From Plecoglossus altivelis (taxonomy: Eukaryota; Chordata; Actinopteri; Osmeriformes; Plecoglossidae): a DNA stretch of 64,000 nt. The translations under genes were made by a program, and so were the position numbers. Under the pieces are notes generated by a model. It saw nothing but the letters and a program-made list of their open reading frames with translations. It had not been told where the DNA came from and searched no databases. Where the stretch lies: NCBI GenBank assembly GCA_036571765.1, contig BROE01000024.1, positions 9,902,426-9,966,425 on the forward strand. Reading direction: 5' to 3'. Shown one piece after another: positions 46,655 to 60,296 of this stretch; positions within the stretch are counted from its first letter, which is position 1; each line of letters starts with the position of its first letter.

Positions 46655-47597
46655 CGTGCGCATGTGTGCGTGTGTGTGTGTGTGAGCGTACAGTGCCGTT
46701 GGAAGCCAGGTAGAGCAGCAGGCCGTTAGGAGAAAGGGTTTTGAAGAGCAGGACGATGAAGGTAGCAGTGGGACGCAGAGGCTTCTCCAGCACTGAGTAC
46801 CCACTGCCCTCAAAGTGGAACGCTGTCTCCTCTGCCTGGGGGCTGGAGGAGGGAGGACAGGGAGAAGGATGAGGTTAGAGAGGGAGGGTTTGGGAGGAGA
46901 GAGATGGTTCATGTGTATGCGTGTGTGTGTACCTCATGAAGCAGCCCTTGCAGGCTCCCTCTCGCTCAGCATAGTTCCACAGGCCGATGTTCCTCTCGTT
47001 GAGGACAGCGTCGCCTAGGCAACCCTGGAAGAACCTCTGTTTGAGCTCTGGTGGAGTCTACAGAGAGAGAGGAGGAGCTGCATCAGAGGGGGAGGGACTA
47101 TGTTGGGGTGGGAGGAGTTTGGACTGTAGGAGGATCTAGGTTAGAGTAGGTTGGTAAGTTGGTTCCCTACCATGATCTTCTCCCCCAACCCCCCTACGTA
47201 GATGAGGGTGGAGTTGTTGACGTCCATGACGGTAGCGTCTCCAGGTGACGAGCCCTTCACCACCCGTAACGGCTCAGACTCCAGCCGGTGCACTGTCAGG
47301 CTGCCATGACGACCAAACCTAGGACGGGCGATGACGACAGAGCACACACCTGTCAGAACTATGATGGAGCTGCTACAGGTCTACTGTGATCCACTGCACT
47401 CTACTGCGTCATACCGTGTGACGTTGATACGATGCCAGCTGTTGTCGTTGATGGTGATGTCAGGATGTTCCAGGCGGGTGTGGCCTGACCCCGTGTTCCA
47501 CAGTAATGCCACCTTCCCAGCATGCATCTCTAAAGCCAAGTAATCCACCTGACTCACACAGGGAACACAGAAGTTAAGTCTGTGTAAGAGTGTGTTT

Positions 47598-47630
<33 letters not shown>

Positions 47631-49669
47631 TGTATGTATGAGTGTGTGTGTGTCAGTCTCACAGTGGCGGGCGAGCCCATGTAGAACAGGATGTTGTCAG
47701 GCTGTGTTGTCTTCAGCGTGAGGGTCAGACTGTTGTAGTTGCTGGAGGAGACCTCTGGTCTGTACGCTCTCACACAGTCTCTGTCAGCCTGCACAGCCAC
47801 CTTAATCTGAGGAACACACACCAGGGGCGGAGGGTTAGAGACTAGGAGACTGAGTGTGTGTGTGTGTACGTGTGCATGCGTGTGTGTGTGTGTGTGTACT
47901 CACAGAAGCCGCCTGCTTGCGAGCCTGGTTGATCATCTCTCTGATGTCCGACAGGTTGCGTCCCAGGTTTTCTCCCAGCATCCTCAGTGGCTTGAGCCGT
48001 TCCATGAGCCTCTCTGCCCTAGACTCCGCCTCCTGGAGCTTCTGCTCTGCAGCGCTCGCTGGAGACATGGCAGAGACAACGTTAGGATCAACAACAATGG
48101 CCTCTCACTCTCCACAGAGCGATCCCTGCCTCAGCCCCCCGGCCCCCCCACCCCCTCCTGCCCTGGGGGGTCGCTCCAGACCCACCTGTGCTGTGTGAGT
48201 CAGACACCAGGGTGTTGGTGCTCGTGACGGAGGCGTTGGCCCGGGCCACGGCCGCTCCAGACTCCTCCAGCCTCTCCCTCAGCAGCTCCAGACGCTCCAG
48301 CGCCCTCTGAAGGCTGGCACCGGCCACTGCAACCTGCTGTTTGGTCTCCTGCACCGCCTCGCTGGTCCCATTGGCCAGGCTGACGAGCAGGGAGGCCTGG
48401 TCGGGGAGGAGCCGGGAGGCATTTCGAACGCTCTCTTTCACCACGGCCAGTCTGGATGAGGCGGAGGTTATGTTGACCGCAAGACCTGCAAATAGAGAAA
48501 TGCAAACCTCCTTACATCACCTTGTGTTTCCATGTGTATCCAGTTTAGAAGCCTCTGTCTGTCTGACCTCAGCAGTGTGTGTGGTTGTGTGTGTATGTGT
48601 GTCTGTCTGACCTCAGCAGTGTGTGTGGTTGTGTGAGTGTGTGTGTCAGACTGACCTTCAGAACTGCGGTTCAGAGCCAGACTTTCCTCTAAGACGGCGG
48701 TGCTGCGCTCAACTGTCTCCGCCCCCTTCACAGTCAGTAACGGCTCTGATTGGATGGTCTAAAACACACACAGAACAGCAGGTGTTTAACGGATGAGTTG
48801 TACTGATCAAAATAGGGGTGCGTGGATCTGGAGAGAAGCTGGCGTGATCTCTGTCTGCTAAAGGAAGCAATGCAGTGAATTTGATCTATGATGTGGACTT
48901 GGTGATGATACCATGTTGAGGGCATGGTCGCTGGTGGCGTAAGCGCTCAGGGCCTGGTCCTGCGCTTTCTGGATGTCTGTTCTGATGTTGCTGTTGGCCA
49001 GGGCAGCACTGGTGGCGTTCAGGGAGGAGTTATGCACCTCTGCCAGCAGCCTGGGCACACACACACACACGCACACACACACCACGTCAGCTTCAGAAAC
49101 CCACACACTCAAGACAACGTGCTGTGAACAAACACACACACACACATCCTGATGCTCTACCTGTGCAGCTCAGCTGCCTGCTTGGTGAGGTCTTGGGCGT
49201 GGTCTTCTGCCCTGTAGACCAGCTCCAGAGCGTCTCTGCTCCTCAGGTCCATCACCAGGCTGTCCACATGCTTCCTAAGCAGGGGCCGGCACTGCTCCAC
49301 CTGCTCCCTCGACACCTCCAGCTGCTGCAGGAACACCAAACAAACACACCCTGTCAGAACACTCACTGTGGTCAGCTGGTTTGGGGTGCGTTTTAATTCT
49401 GTCCAAAGAAAGAAAGTGTATTGGGCTAAAAAGTAGTCCTATGTGAAAAGCTTGTTGGTTTGCACACATATGGCACACATGTAGTGTGTATACGTCACGG
49501 ATGAGTCCTGTGTGTGTCTGTGTCATGTGTGTTGTGTAAGGGCAGTCTTACGTAGGTGATGTTGGTGGTGTCCTGGACCAGGTCAACTACCTGGGCCATG
49601 ACCTCCTGCAGAAGCTGTAGCTGCTGCTCCAACGTCTGGTTCTGTCTGCTTACGTTCTGCTGGAGGTCC

Positions 49670-49737
<68 letters not shown>

Positions 49738-51023
49738 TGAATACGTGTAATTACTTACTAGTTATTCAGTTAGATATTAGAGATTTGTACATATCATGTT
49801 TTCTTGTCATTTTAGTGTTGTGTAGAGTGTGTATCCTGACCTGGTAGAGGACCAGCTGGGTGGGTATGCCCTCTAGAAGAGTGTGTGTGAGGTTGATCTG
49901 CTGGCTGGCTCTGCTAAGGAGAGCGCTGGCACCCTCTAGCTGCTCTGAGTGGAGGGACAGGGAGGAGGCTGCGGCCTGGCTGCTGTTCTTCAGCGCCCCC
50001 TGCTGGTCCTGGAGGTCTTGCTGCACCATCTGGAGCAGAGCCTCAGCATCCCTGCTTGGCAGAATTCATCAGATTTATTGACAGGTGAATGGGAGGAGCA
50101 CAAGAGGGTTAGAAAGAGGTGTGGTCTATCCTGACCTTTGTTCCTTAGCAACAAGGGTGCTGCTGGGATTGAGGTCCACCTTCCTGATGCTTTCCAACAT
50201 GGCCCCCGCTTCTGCAAGAAGACGCCTGTGGTTGGCCTCGTCAAGCTCCGCCTCCTCTGTTCTGTTCAGATGCCCTGCCTCCGCTGCCAGGGCTGGACCA
50301 ATCAGGAATAGAAGGGCTCAGTGGTTGGCAATGTGAACACATAGTCATGTTTGTATTCTTGTTATCGTTGTTGACCTACCCTGAATATTGGTGTGAATGT
50401 TGTCGATGTTCTCCAGGAGCAGTGTACCCTGGGTCAAGCGGCCGAAGGTGGACTGGCCCACTTCCTCAACATCAGCTGACAGACGAGTGGCCTAGCCAAT
50501 CAGAAGATGGGAGGTTTGACACCAGCCGCCAATCAAACAGAGGCTGGATCACAGAACTGTCCTCCAGGTACTAGTCCTCTCACAGACATGCAATGCGTCT
50601 GCTGTGAGCAGGAGAATAACCTGCGATGGTCATGGTGTTGAGGGAGGCCTACCAGTTGTAGAAGGGTGTTCATGGTCATGTTCAGGTCATTAAGCTGTGC
50701 CTCTGCTTGGTCTAGATGATAGGCTGGACTTTTCTCCCAGGACAGCAGGGACTGGGGGAGAGAGGGGCCGTTTAAGTGAGTGATTCAGTACGTTGGTGAG
50801 AGTTCAGGTGTGGCGTGGAGGAGCGTGGTGTGTGTGTTGTCTCACCAGGATGTCTCTGGTGTTGTTCTCTAGGGAGGACAGGACCTTGTAGGGGGCCAGG
50901 ATGACCCTGGTCAGGTTGACAGACAGAAAGGAGCGCTCCACCTCCTCCAGGTCATCCAGCAGAACACCAGTACACTGATCAGCACATGCTGGAAAAACAG
51001 TCAGGTTAGGACCTTCAGATTGC

Positions 51024-51055
<32 letters not shown>

Positions 51056-52208
51056 GAGATCAGGCTACACTCACAGACACACGTGTCTCCTTCCAGGACA
51101 TGTCTCTCCTGACACTTATCGCACAGATAACCTCTGACCCCTTGCCTGCACTCACACTGGCCGGTCAGGGCGTCGCACACGGCGTGGAGCGACCCCGACT
51201 CACTGCACTGACAGGGCTGACAAAGCCCCCCTGCCAGTGAGGGGTTACCATAGTAACCCACCGAACACCTGTGTGTGTGGGGGGGGAGAGAGCTCTGTTA
51301 GTTGGAGACTGTGTGTGAGGGTTTGACAGAGTGTGTTGTGTTTGGGGTGTGTGTAGTGGAGTGTGTGCTGAGTAAAGGGTGTCACCTCTCGCAGTAGCGT
51401 CCTTCATAGCCAGGCTGACAGGCGTTACAATGGAAGTCTCCCAGCAGACCCTCCACAGCACACGTTGGACTGAAACTACACACACACATAAACCATAATG
51501 TCTCCACCTATATGAAGGGTTCACACCTGTTCAACTAAGAGAGCTGAACCAACAGGGATGGAGGTGTACCTGTTCTCCTTCAGTGGGCAGGCACAGAGGG
51601 AGCAGTCACTGACTGAACCCTTCACCTGGCCATAGTACCCTGGCGCACACACGTCACAGTGCGCTCCGGCAGTGTGGTGCTGGCAGCCCTTAGACACAAA
51701 ACAAACAAACCCACCATGGAACAGTAGCTAAAACAGATCATAAATCTGCTTGATCTCAGTTTATGGCTGAGTGTATGCTTGAGTAAGTGTGTGAGCATCC
51801 CTGTGTGTGTGTGTGTGTGTTACCTGGCATTCCCCAGTGTCTGAGTGGCAGGCCAGGCTGTGGTTGCTACAGCGACAGGGCACGCAGGGCTGCATAAGGG
51901 GTCTCCTGGTTCCTCTCAGGTCCAGCTCTGTCACAGGCTGGCGGAAGTACCCTGGAGCACACTCCTATTGGACACCACAAAGGGGGAGGGGCTGTCACTG
52001 ACCAATACAGCACGGGATACAGGGTGTGTATGTGAGTGTGCAAAAATGTGTGTGCGTGTGTGTACCTGACAGGACAGTCCAGCGTAGCCAGCAGGACATT
52101 CACAGCTTTCTATCAGACTGGCCACCTCCCCTTCTTCAGAACTGTCCTCCACATCTAAGGCCGTTTCCATGGTGATGTTGGCAATCCTACAGAGACACAC
52201 AGGTACGT

Positions 52209-52245
<37 letters not shown>

Positions 52246-55200
52246 ATGCGTGTGTGTGTGTGCATGCGTGTGTGTGCACGTGTGTGTGTGTGTATACACG
52301 GGGGTGAATGCGTGAGTGTGTGTTCTGACCTGCTCTGCTGCATCCCTGTTCCATAGGAAGCCTTGATGATGACGTACTCTATTTTGCTGAGCACAGACAG
52401 GAAGTCAGCATGGCTCACTGCCTTCTCTGACACCGAGTTAAAATACTTCCACCGATGCTGTAGGACACAAACACACACACACATGCATTCACTCTACAAC
52501 CTGCCAACTAACACAGGACCAGATCGTTTACTTTAAACTAGCACTTTTTATGACATTAAGTACTAAAGACTTTGTTTTGTCTTCAACAACTGTGAGGACC
52601 AAGGGTGTGTTTGAAATGACATGCAGTGGTTCTATAAGTACCTCAGTAAGGGGAACATCTTGGCGTGTTCTGATCCCGTTGTTGGGGGGGACCACATCGG
52701 TGTAGATGACCAACTTCCTTAGGTGTCCTCCCCTTATTAGAACCTGTGGCTCGTGATTGGCTAGTCCTGCCCCATCCTCGGCATAGAACGCCACAGAGTA
52801 AGACAGCCTCCCGCCATAGGACAGCAGCTGGGGAGAAGAACAGGGATCAACTGTGAGTGTGTGTGTACATGAGTGAGTGTGAGTGTGTGTGTGTGTGTGA
52901 GAGAGAGAGTGTGTGTGTGTGTGTGTGTGAGAGAGAGTGTGTACCTTGTTTCCTTGGTATTGTGAGGGCAGCCTCCAGTAGTAGGGTCCAGTCAGGGTGT
53001 GTGTGTGTATCTCCCTGGTGTCCAGTAGCATGTCTGCCCCCTGCTGGTAGACTCCTTCCACTGCACCCTGCAGCTGAGACTGACTCACCAGCCTCAACAG
53101 CTCTGGATTCTCACCCAGAGTGATCTAAACACAAACACACGAGCGCACGCACGCACACATACACACAAACACTTCACATAAATACCAGAGTTTGATTCTT
53201 AGACTGTTTTTCTATCTCTCTCTCCCTCTTTTCTCTTTTTACTCTCCACTTCTATCTCCTTCTTTCACTCTAGCAGCTTGGTGGCTGAGACAGATGGCCC
53301 TCCATTTGACAGGACAAGGAAGCATCTGTTTAGGCGTTGCCCCCTCCGCCATCTCCATGGCGACCAATTAAGGGCAAACTACCAAGCTCCACGCAGCCTC
53401 CCTCAGTGTTCTAACGAGGATGAGGAGCTTGAGGGCGGTAGTGTGTACGTACCTGCATCCTCACCATCCCTCCCAGCTCCTCGCAGACAGAGGAGACCCC
53501 GGAGCAGTAGCAGGGGCTGCACCCTGCAGGGTTCTCTCCTGACAGACCAAACGTACCCGAAACACATTCATCACAACCTGCTCCGCCCACATTGACCTGG
53601 AAGACACAGAGGGAGGGGAAGGGGGTTTGAATCAAACGGCTCTTTCTCCACGTTCTGTCTCTCACACACAAAGACGCTCACGTGCGCTCTCACACACGCA
53701 CCTTGCAGACGCAGGCCCCGGTCCCCTGACAGTCACAGACTCCCAGCTCAGCATCGCAGAACTCCTCCAGGGTACCGTTCACATTGCAGTTACACGCCTT
53801 GCATTGTGGGTAGTCCCGGTGGCCCATGGCACAGCGGTCACACCTCCTGCCAGAGAACTCTGCCCTACAGAAGCAGTGACCGCCGGTGAGGTCACACTGG
53901 AGGGAGGAGCTACCAGCCTCGCTGCAGTCACATGACTAGACAGGAAGCAGACAGGAGAACATTAGTGAGACTACAGCTTCCAGACTGACTAGACCAAGAA
54001 AAGGTGTGTGTCGTTACATACAAACAGTGAAAGATTTCAGATAGAGTCTCAGGGTGGTACCTTGCATCCTGACACAGGGTCATGACCCCAGTACCCCTCC
54101 TCACACGTCTCACACTTGTCCCCCATGGTGTGGGGGGGACAGATACACTCCCCTGTGTCCCGGTGACAGCTGCCATGGGTGTGGGCACAGTCACACTCTG
54201 GGGGAGAGGGAAAGAATGGAAGAATTTGATTATCATTGCTTCGATTCAGTGTGAAAAACATACCGTTGTATGAGGTGACTGGTTACGTGATCTTACTGGT
54301 GCAGCCGTTGTCTTGGTAGTTGAAGTAACCATGTTGACAGTGGTTACACTTGTCCCCGGCCACGCCCCCGATGCACTGGCAGCGTCCGTCCTCGTCACAT
54401 GACTGGGAGAGCGAAGCTGATTGGCTGCAGTTACAGGCCACACAGCCCTGCCCACTCAGCAGGCCATGGAAACCATCCTAGCAACAGAAACCAGGACAAC
54501 AGTGTTAGTCCAGGTTCCCTCTCCTCCTTCTACCGTCTCCCAGGTGTTTGCACCTTGGCTCCGCCTCCTACCTGACAGTGATCACACTTGTCCCCACCCA
54601 CATTGGCCCTACAGCTGCACCGCCCTGTCTCTTGATCACACATCCCAGAATATGAGCCGTTTCCATGGCAGCCACAAGCTGGAAGAGATGGGGGGAAAAG
54701 ACAAGAAGCCTTCAAACACACACACACACACACACTCGTCAGGAAGTCAGTAACTACCATCCGCAGAGGTCAGGGGTCAAGTGTGGAAGATCTAGTCAGA
54801 TCTAGACAGACATGTCATGTGATTTATTACCATGGTGATTAACCTAAAACAGTATTTAAACAGTCTAGTCAATTATTGAGATTGTCACATTGACATTTCG
54901 CCTCAACATTTGACTCTGTTTGAAATATTCAAAGGCCACAACAACTCTTACGTTGGCAGTTCTTGGCGGTAATGGCATCGCCATAGTAACCGTCCTGGCA
55001 GTTCTCACACTGGCTACCGCTGGTGTGACCAATGCATTTCAGACATGCCCCCGTGACACTGTCACAATGGCCGTCCTCCCGCCGGTCCACATTGCCGTTA
55101 CAGTCGCACATCTCACACACTTGGCCAGGGACCGTGGGGTCGCCGTGGTAACCGTTAGCACACCTGAGGGCAGGGAAGAGAAGGTCAGACGTCATGGAAA

Positions 55201-57732
55201 CAGCAGGATCTATACAGGAAGGGGCAGCTGGGTCAGGGTTGATTCATATTGTGACCTTTCGCAGTTGGCTCCTGTGTATCCTAGCTGGCACTGGTCACAT
55301 GACACCTTCCCAGGCTCCTCCAGCACACAGGTGGGACTGAAACTGTGACAGGAAACACAGTGAGGACATCACACAAACCTGGGATTAGATGAATAACCCA
55401 CTGCAGCCATTCTGTTAGAGGGAGAGTTTATGTTTTCTATTAACAAAATTATGACTTAAAGTAACAGTCATCTTGTGGTGGCAGCCATACTTGTTGGAGT
55501 CGAGAGTGAGCGGGCAAGCACATCTCTGGCAATCCTCAGGGGTACCCTCTGTGGCATCGCCATAGTAACCAGCCTGGCATTGGTCGCAGTGGGGCCCTGT
55601 TGTATTGTGGGTACAGTCCTGCAGAAGATTTAAGGACACACAGTCAAAGTGAGCTAATGCACACATGCCATCACACTGCAGGGTTCTCACCACGGCAACA
55701 ATAATGGTCTAGAACATTCCCAGGAATGTGGAAGATCCTGTCACAGAGACAAACATGCTGTATGTTTTGTGCCTCTGACTCGACTCCCTCGATAGCAGCA
55801 GTCATATCATAACCATATAGGAACATGTAGAGAGGACTGTGTAGAACATGTACCTCATCTTTCTATGACCTCTGACCTCTCCTGTCATAACATGGAGTCA
55901 GAGGATACGCACTACATAGAGAAGCTGTCTGGTCTACTCTCCAACCCTGCCCCTGGATAGCTACCTTCCAGTAGGTCTACTCTCCAACCCTGCCCCTGGA
56001 TAGCTACCTTCCAGTAGGTCTACTCTCCAACCCTGCCCCTGGGTAGCCACCTTCCAGTAGGTCTACTCTCCAACCCTGCCCCTGGATAGCCACCTTCCAG
56101 TAGGTCTACTCTCTAACCCTGCCCCTTGGGTAGCCACCTTCCAGTAGGTCTACTCTCCAACCATGCCCCTGGATAGCCACCTTCCAGTAGGTCTACTCTC
56201 CAACCCTGCCCCTGGATAGCTACCTTCCAGTAGGTTTACTCTCTAACAAACAGCTTCCATACCAACCCAAAGCTGGACTGTCCCTAGGGCTGAGAGGGGA
56301 GGTGTGTTGAGACTCACCAGACAGGCTCCGCTGATGTCACACTGGGATGCGTGTTCGTTGCACTCACACGGGAGGCAGTTCCCTCCGAACAGGATCCCAT
56401 CCACACGGTAGAACCCAGGGATGCAGTCCTGCAGGGAGGAAACACAAACACAGAATAACACAGGTCTGTTAGCACCTCATCGCAACATGCAGCTGGGTTT
56501 CAAATGGACCTTCAGTGTAGAGCTAAAGACACTCTCGTCAGTCATGTGACCTGGGAGCTTACCTCACAGGAAGTGCCTGCATAGCCCCAGGGACATTCGC
56601 ACTGCTCTACAGGCAGGGCCAGAACCGGGTTTGCGGCGTTGGGGTCTGCCATGTCCAGAGACACAGAGCTGAGCCTGGGGGAGACAGAAGGAGGGGCAGG
56701 GTTGGGAGAGGAGACTATTGTAGCTTATGAAGACCCAGCCTGGAGGACAGGAGTCTGTCTGTCCGTCTGTCTGCCTGTCTTACCGTATAGCACCCTGTGC
56801 TGAGGTGTTAAGGTGGGCTTGAATCCGGAACCCAGCCAGGTGGGCCAGAACCGCCATCAGTTCGTCCCTCTGGATCTTCTTAGCTGACACCAGGTCCACA
56901 AAGCTCTCCGGAACCATCTCCACGGCAACACGCTGCTCGCGTAGGGGCGTGAGGAAGACCTGGTGGGGTGAGGTCTGGCGCAGGCTCCTCCTATTCCCCT
57001 GGGACACAGACAACCATGTAGATACACACACACAACCATGTAGACACACACACACACAACCATGTAGATACACACACAACCATGTAGACACACACACACA
57101 CAGCCATGTAGACACACACACACACACAACCATGTAGACACACACACACATCGGTTAGAATCAGGAGTCTCCTGAGCTGGAACAGAGAGGCGGAGCTCCT
57201 ACTGGTGATTTCTGAGGTCAGGGTCAGGGCTTACCTCTATAATCAGGTCAAAGTGTGATGGCAGAGTCTTGTCCTCGTTGTCAATGGAGATGTCGTAGGC
57301 GACGCTGTAGTTCAAATAGCCTCCGTAGGACGCCAGCTGGAGAGGGAGGGGGAATGAGGGCCATGTCAGAAATGATTGGTGAATATAATTTGCTATTATA
57401 ATTGGATATTGTAGCAGCTCTGATCTCCAGAGGCTAACAATGAGCTGAAGCTTGTTAATACCGAGATTAATACACACTAAATTTAATTACTGACACCCAG
57501 GGAGAGAGATAAGAGACAGTGAAAAGAGAGGACATGAGGAGAGAGTCAGAGTGACAGAAAGAGAGCGGGAGGAAAGATAAGGAAAAAGAGAAGAGGAGGG
57601 ATAGAAGGACAGAGAGAGGAGGAGAGAGAAGAGGAGGAGAGAGAGAAGAGGAGAGAGAGAGGAGGAGACAGAAGAGGAGGAGAGAAAGAAGAGGAAAGAG
57701 AGAGGAGAGAGAGAGAGAGTAAAAGAGAGGAG

Positions 57733-57788
<56 letters not shown>

Positions 57789-59087
57789 ACCTACTCTGTT
57801 CCCCAGGAAGTAGTCCGGCGCTGTCCAGGTGGAGATGTAGGGGTAGGCAAGACCAGATGTGGTGTTGCCGGGGACGATGAGGTTGTTATCGTCGGTGACG
57901 GGGACAGTGTAGACTGAGGAAGTGTGAGTTGAAGGGAGGAGCCAACCATTGAATACCACCACCTGTCAACCCAGGAGAGTTTAAGAGTGTATTTATATGT
58001 AGTGTGTGTGTGTGCTGTATTTATGTGAGTGAATGAGTATGTGTGCTTTTTTCTGTGAGTGTGTATGTGTGTGCTGTTCAGTGAGTGAGTGAGTGAGTGA
58101 GTGAGTGACTGTGTGCACGCTGTTTTTCTGTAAGTGTGTGTGTGTTGTTTTTCTGTGAGTGTGTGTGTGCTGTTTTTCTGTGAGAGTGTGTATGTGCTGT
58201 TTTTCTGTGAGTGTGAGAGTGCACGCTGTTTTTCTGTGAGAGTGTGTGTGTGTGCGCTGTTCTTCTGTGAGTGTGTGTGTTACCTGTGAGGTAGACCAGG
58301 AGGTGCTCTCACAGACTCCAGACACACCAAAGCAAAAACACTCAGTGCAGCCTTCAGGGTTGCTGCCCTGCAGGTTGAAGAAGCCCTGCTTACACAGGTC
58401 ACAATGGGCACCCATCACATTCTCCTGGAACATACACACACACGCATACCACACAGTCAAGAAGAGAACACAGAGTGAGGCTTTTCACAATAGAAACATA
58501 CACAAATGCCTACATGCACATACATAGACAGTAACCCCTTTATAGTTTGTGCCCCCAGACATGCACATCCGTCCACACGCGGACGCAGCCAGTGAGGTGG
58601 TACCTTGCAGATGCAGAGGCTGCAGGGGTTGATGTTGAGGCTGCCTTCAAGGCTGCACTCGCAGCGAGAGCACAGCGGGAAATCTCGGTATCCAAACGCA
58701 CAGCGGTCACAACGCTGGCCGGCAAAGCCCTCCTTACACACACACTGTCCCGCTGGCAGACCTGCACGCACACATACACACACGCACACGCACACACACA
58801 CACACACACTGTATGAGCTTAACACATCTACATTAACCCTGATGCTGCCTCCATGTCATCGTGTTTCACCTTTGGTACCATGAACGTGGGGTCGCAGTGA
58901 CCCAAAAGCAGCACTAGAGTTAAGTATGAGAGACAAAGAGACAGAGGGGGAGTGATAAGAGATGTGTGTTGGTGTGTTGACCTTGGTCTGGCTTAGCGTG
59001 TTTCTCGTCTCTGATACAGACTGCAGACTGTGACCCACGCATGTCACAGTCACACTGCTCACAGGGCTCTTCATCGTAGGGAGACAC

Positions 59088-59131
<44 letters not shown>

Positions 59132-60264
59132 TTATAGAACTCATTCTGTCTGCTGACACACTGTCCTGTTCAGAGACACATACAATGGCCTGCATGGGCT
59201 ATGTAAGTAACTAGGGCCACACACACTCACACATTTTATTGGACTAATAATGTGACACAGTTAAGAGTGGAGGACAAAGGCTGTGTGGGGTCTGGGTGGG
59301 GCCAAGAAAAGAGAGAGGGAGGGGGAGACAGAGGAGGGAGAGAGAAGGTTTAAAAGGTAGAGAGATGAGGGAGGGTGAGGGAGGAAGAGGTAGAGGGAGG
59401 AGGGAGGGAGGGAGAGGTAGAGGGAGGATGGAGGGGAAGGGAGGGAGAGGTATAGAGAAGAGGGAGGGAAGTGGAGGAAGGGAGGAGTGGAGAGAGTAGG
59501 GTGAAGGAGGAGCTGTTTACAGAAAGTGGTCTGTAGAATCCGTCAGCGCAGGTTTCACAGTTGACCCCTGTGGTGTTCTGGGTGCAGGAGATGCACACGC
59601 CGCCCCCCTGCTGAAGACCCTGCGTGTTGATGCTCCAACCACGCTCAGCCACCGTCTGGTTATAGTAGCAGTCCTCAGCCTTGCCATGGCAGTTACACTC
59701 TGGGGGAGGGGGTGGACATGGGTAAGAAGGGGGGGACTCACTCTCACACAGAGTCCCAAAAGAGCGGGTTCCAGGTTGCCACGGTTCCTGGTGGTATCCA
59801 GGGCAACACTCGTTGCAGCTCTCGCCACAAGTGTTATGCTCACACTCACACTGTAACTTCTGATTGGACAAGACGCGGAGAGGGGATGAGTTTTTTTGTG
59901 CCCTTACCACACATACACATACACACACCACACACACACATACACACGCCACACACACACACCACACATGCCACACACACATACATACACATACACATGC
60001 ACTCTAAGATGACCTGGCTTCCTGCGGGTGTGAGGCACCACCAGTGTGAGGTGTGTGAGTTTGCGTGTGGAAGTGTGAAATGTGTTTGAAGACGGACGGA
60101 CGGGGCTGAGTGGGGAGGGATCCAGCTCGTACCAAACTTCTCAAATGGCAGTATCCACAACTAACAAGTTGGTCCCACCAATCTACCCTTTAGAAACAGT
60201 TCAACAACAACTAAATCATTTAACAAGAGTGAACTAGAGGTGACCCTATAAATAGTGTGTGTTG

Positions 60265-60296
<32 letters not shown>

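Larger units (their letters stand above)
56784..57962 (-). other. LAMA1: First L4 domain of LAMA1 (exons 10-12)
   Basis: Exons: 57795-57962, 57235-57336, 56784-56998. The core reads FNGWLLPSTHTSS, APDYFLGN, ASYGGYLNYSVAYDISI and VPESFVDLVSAKKIQRDELM. It is inserted between LE modules, as in other alpha chains. Confidence 0.93.
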
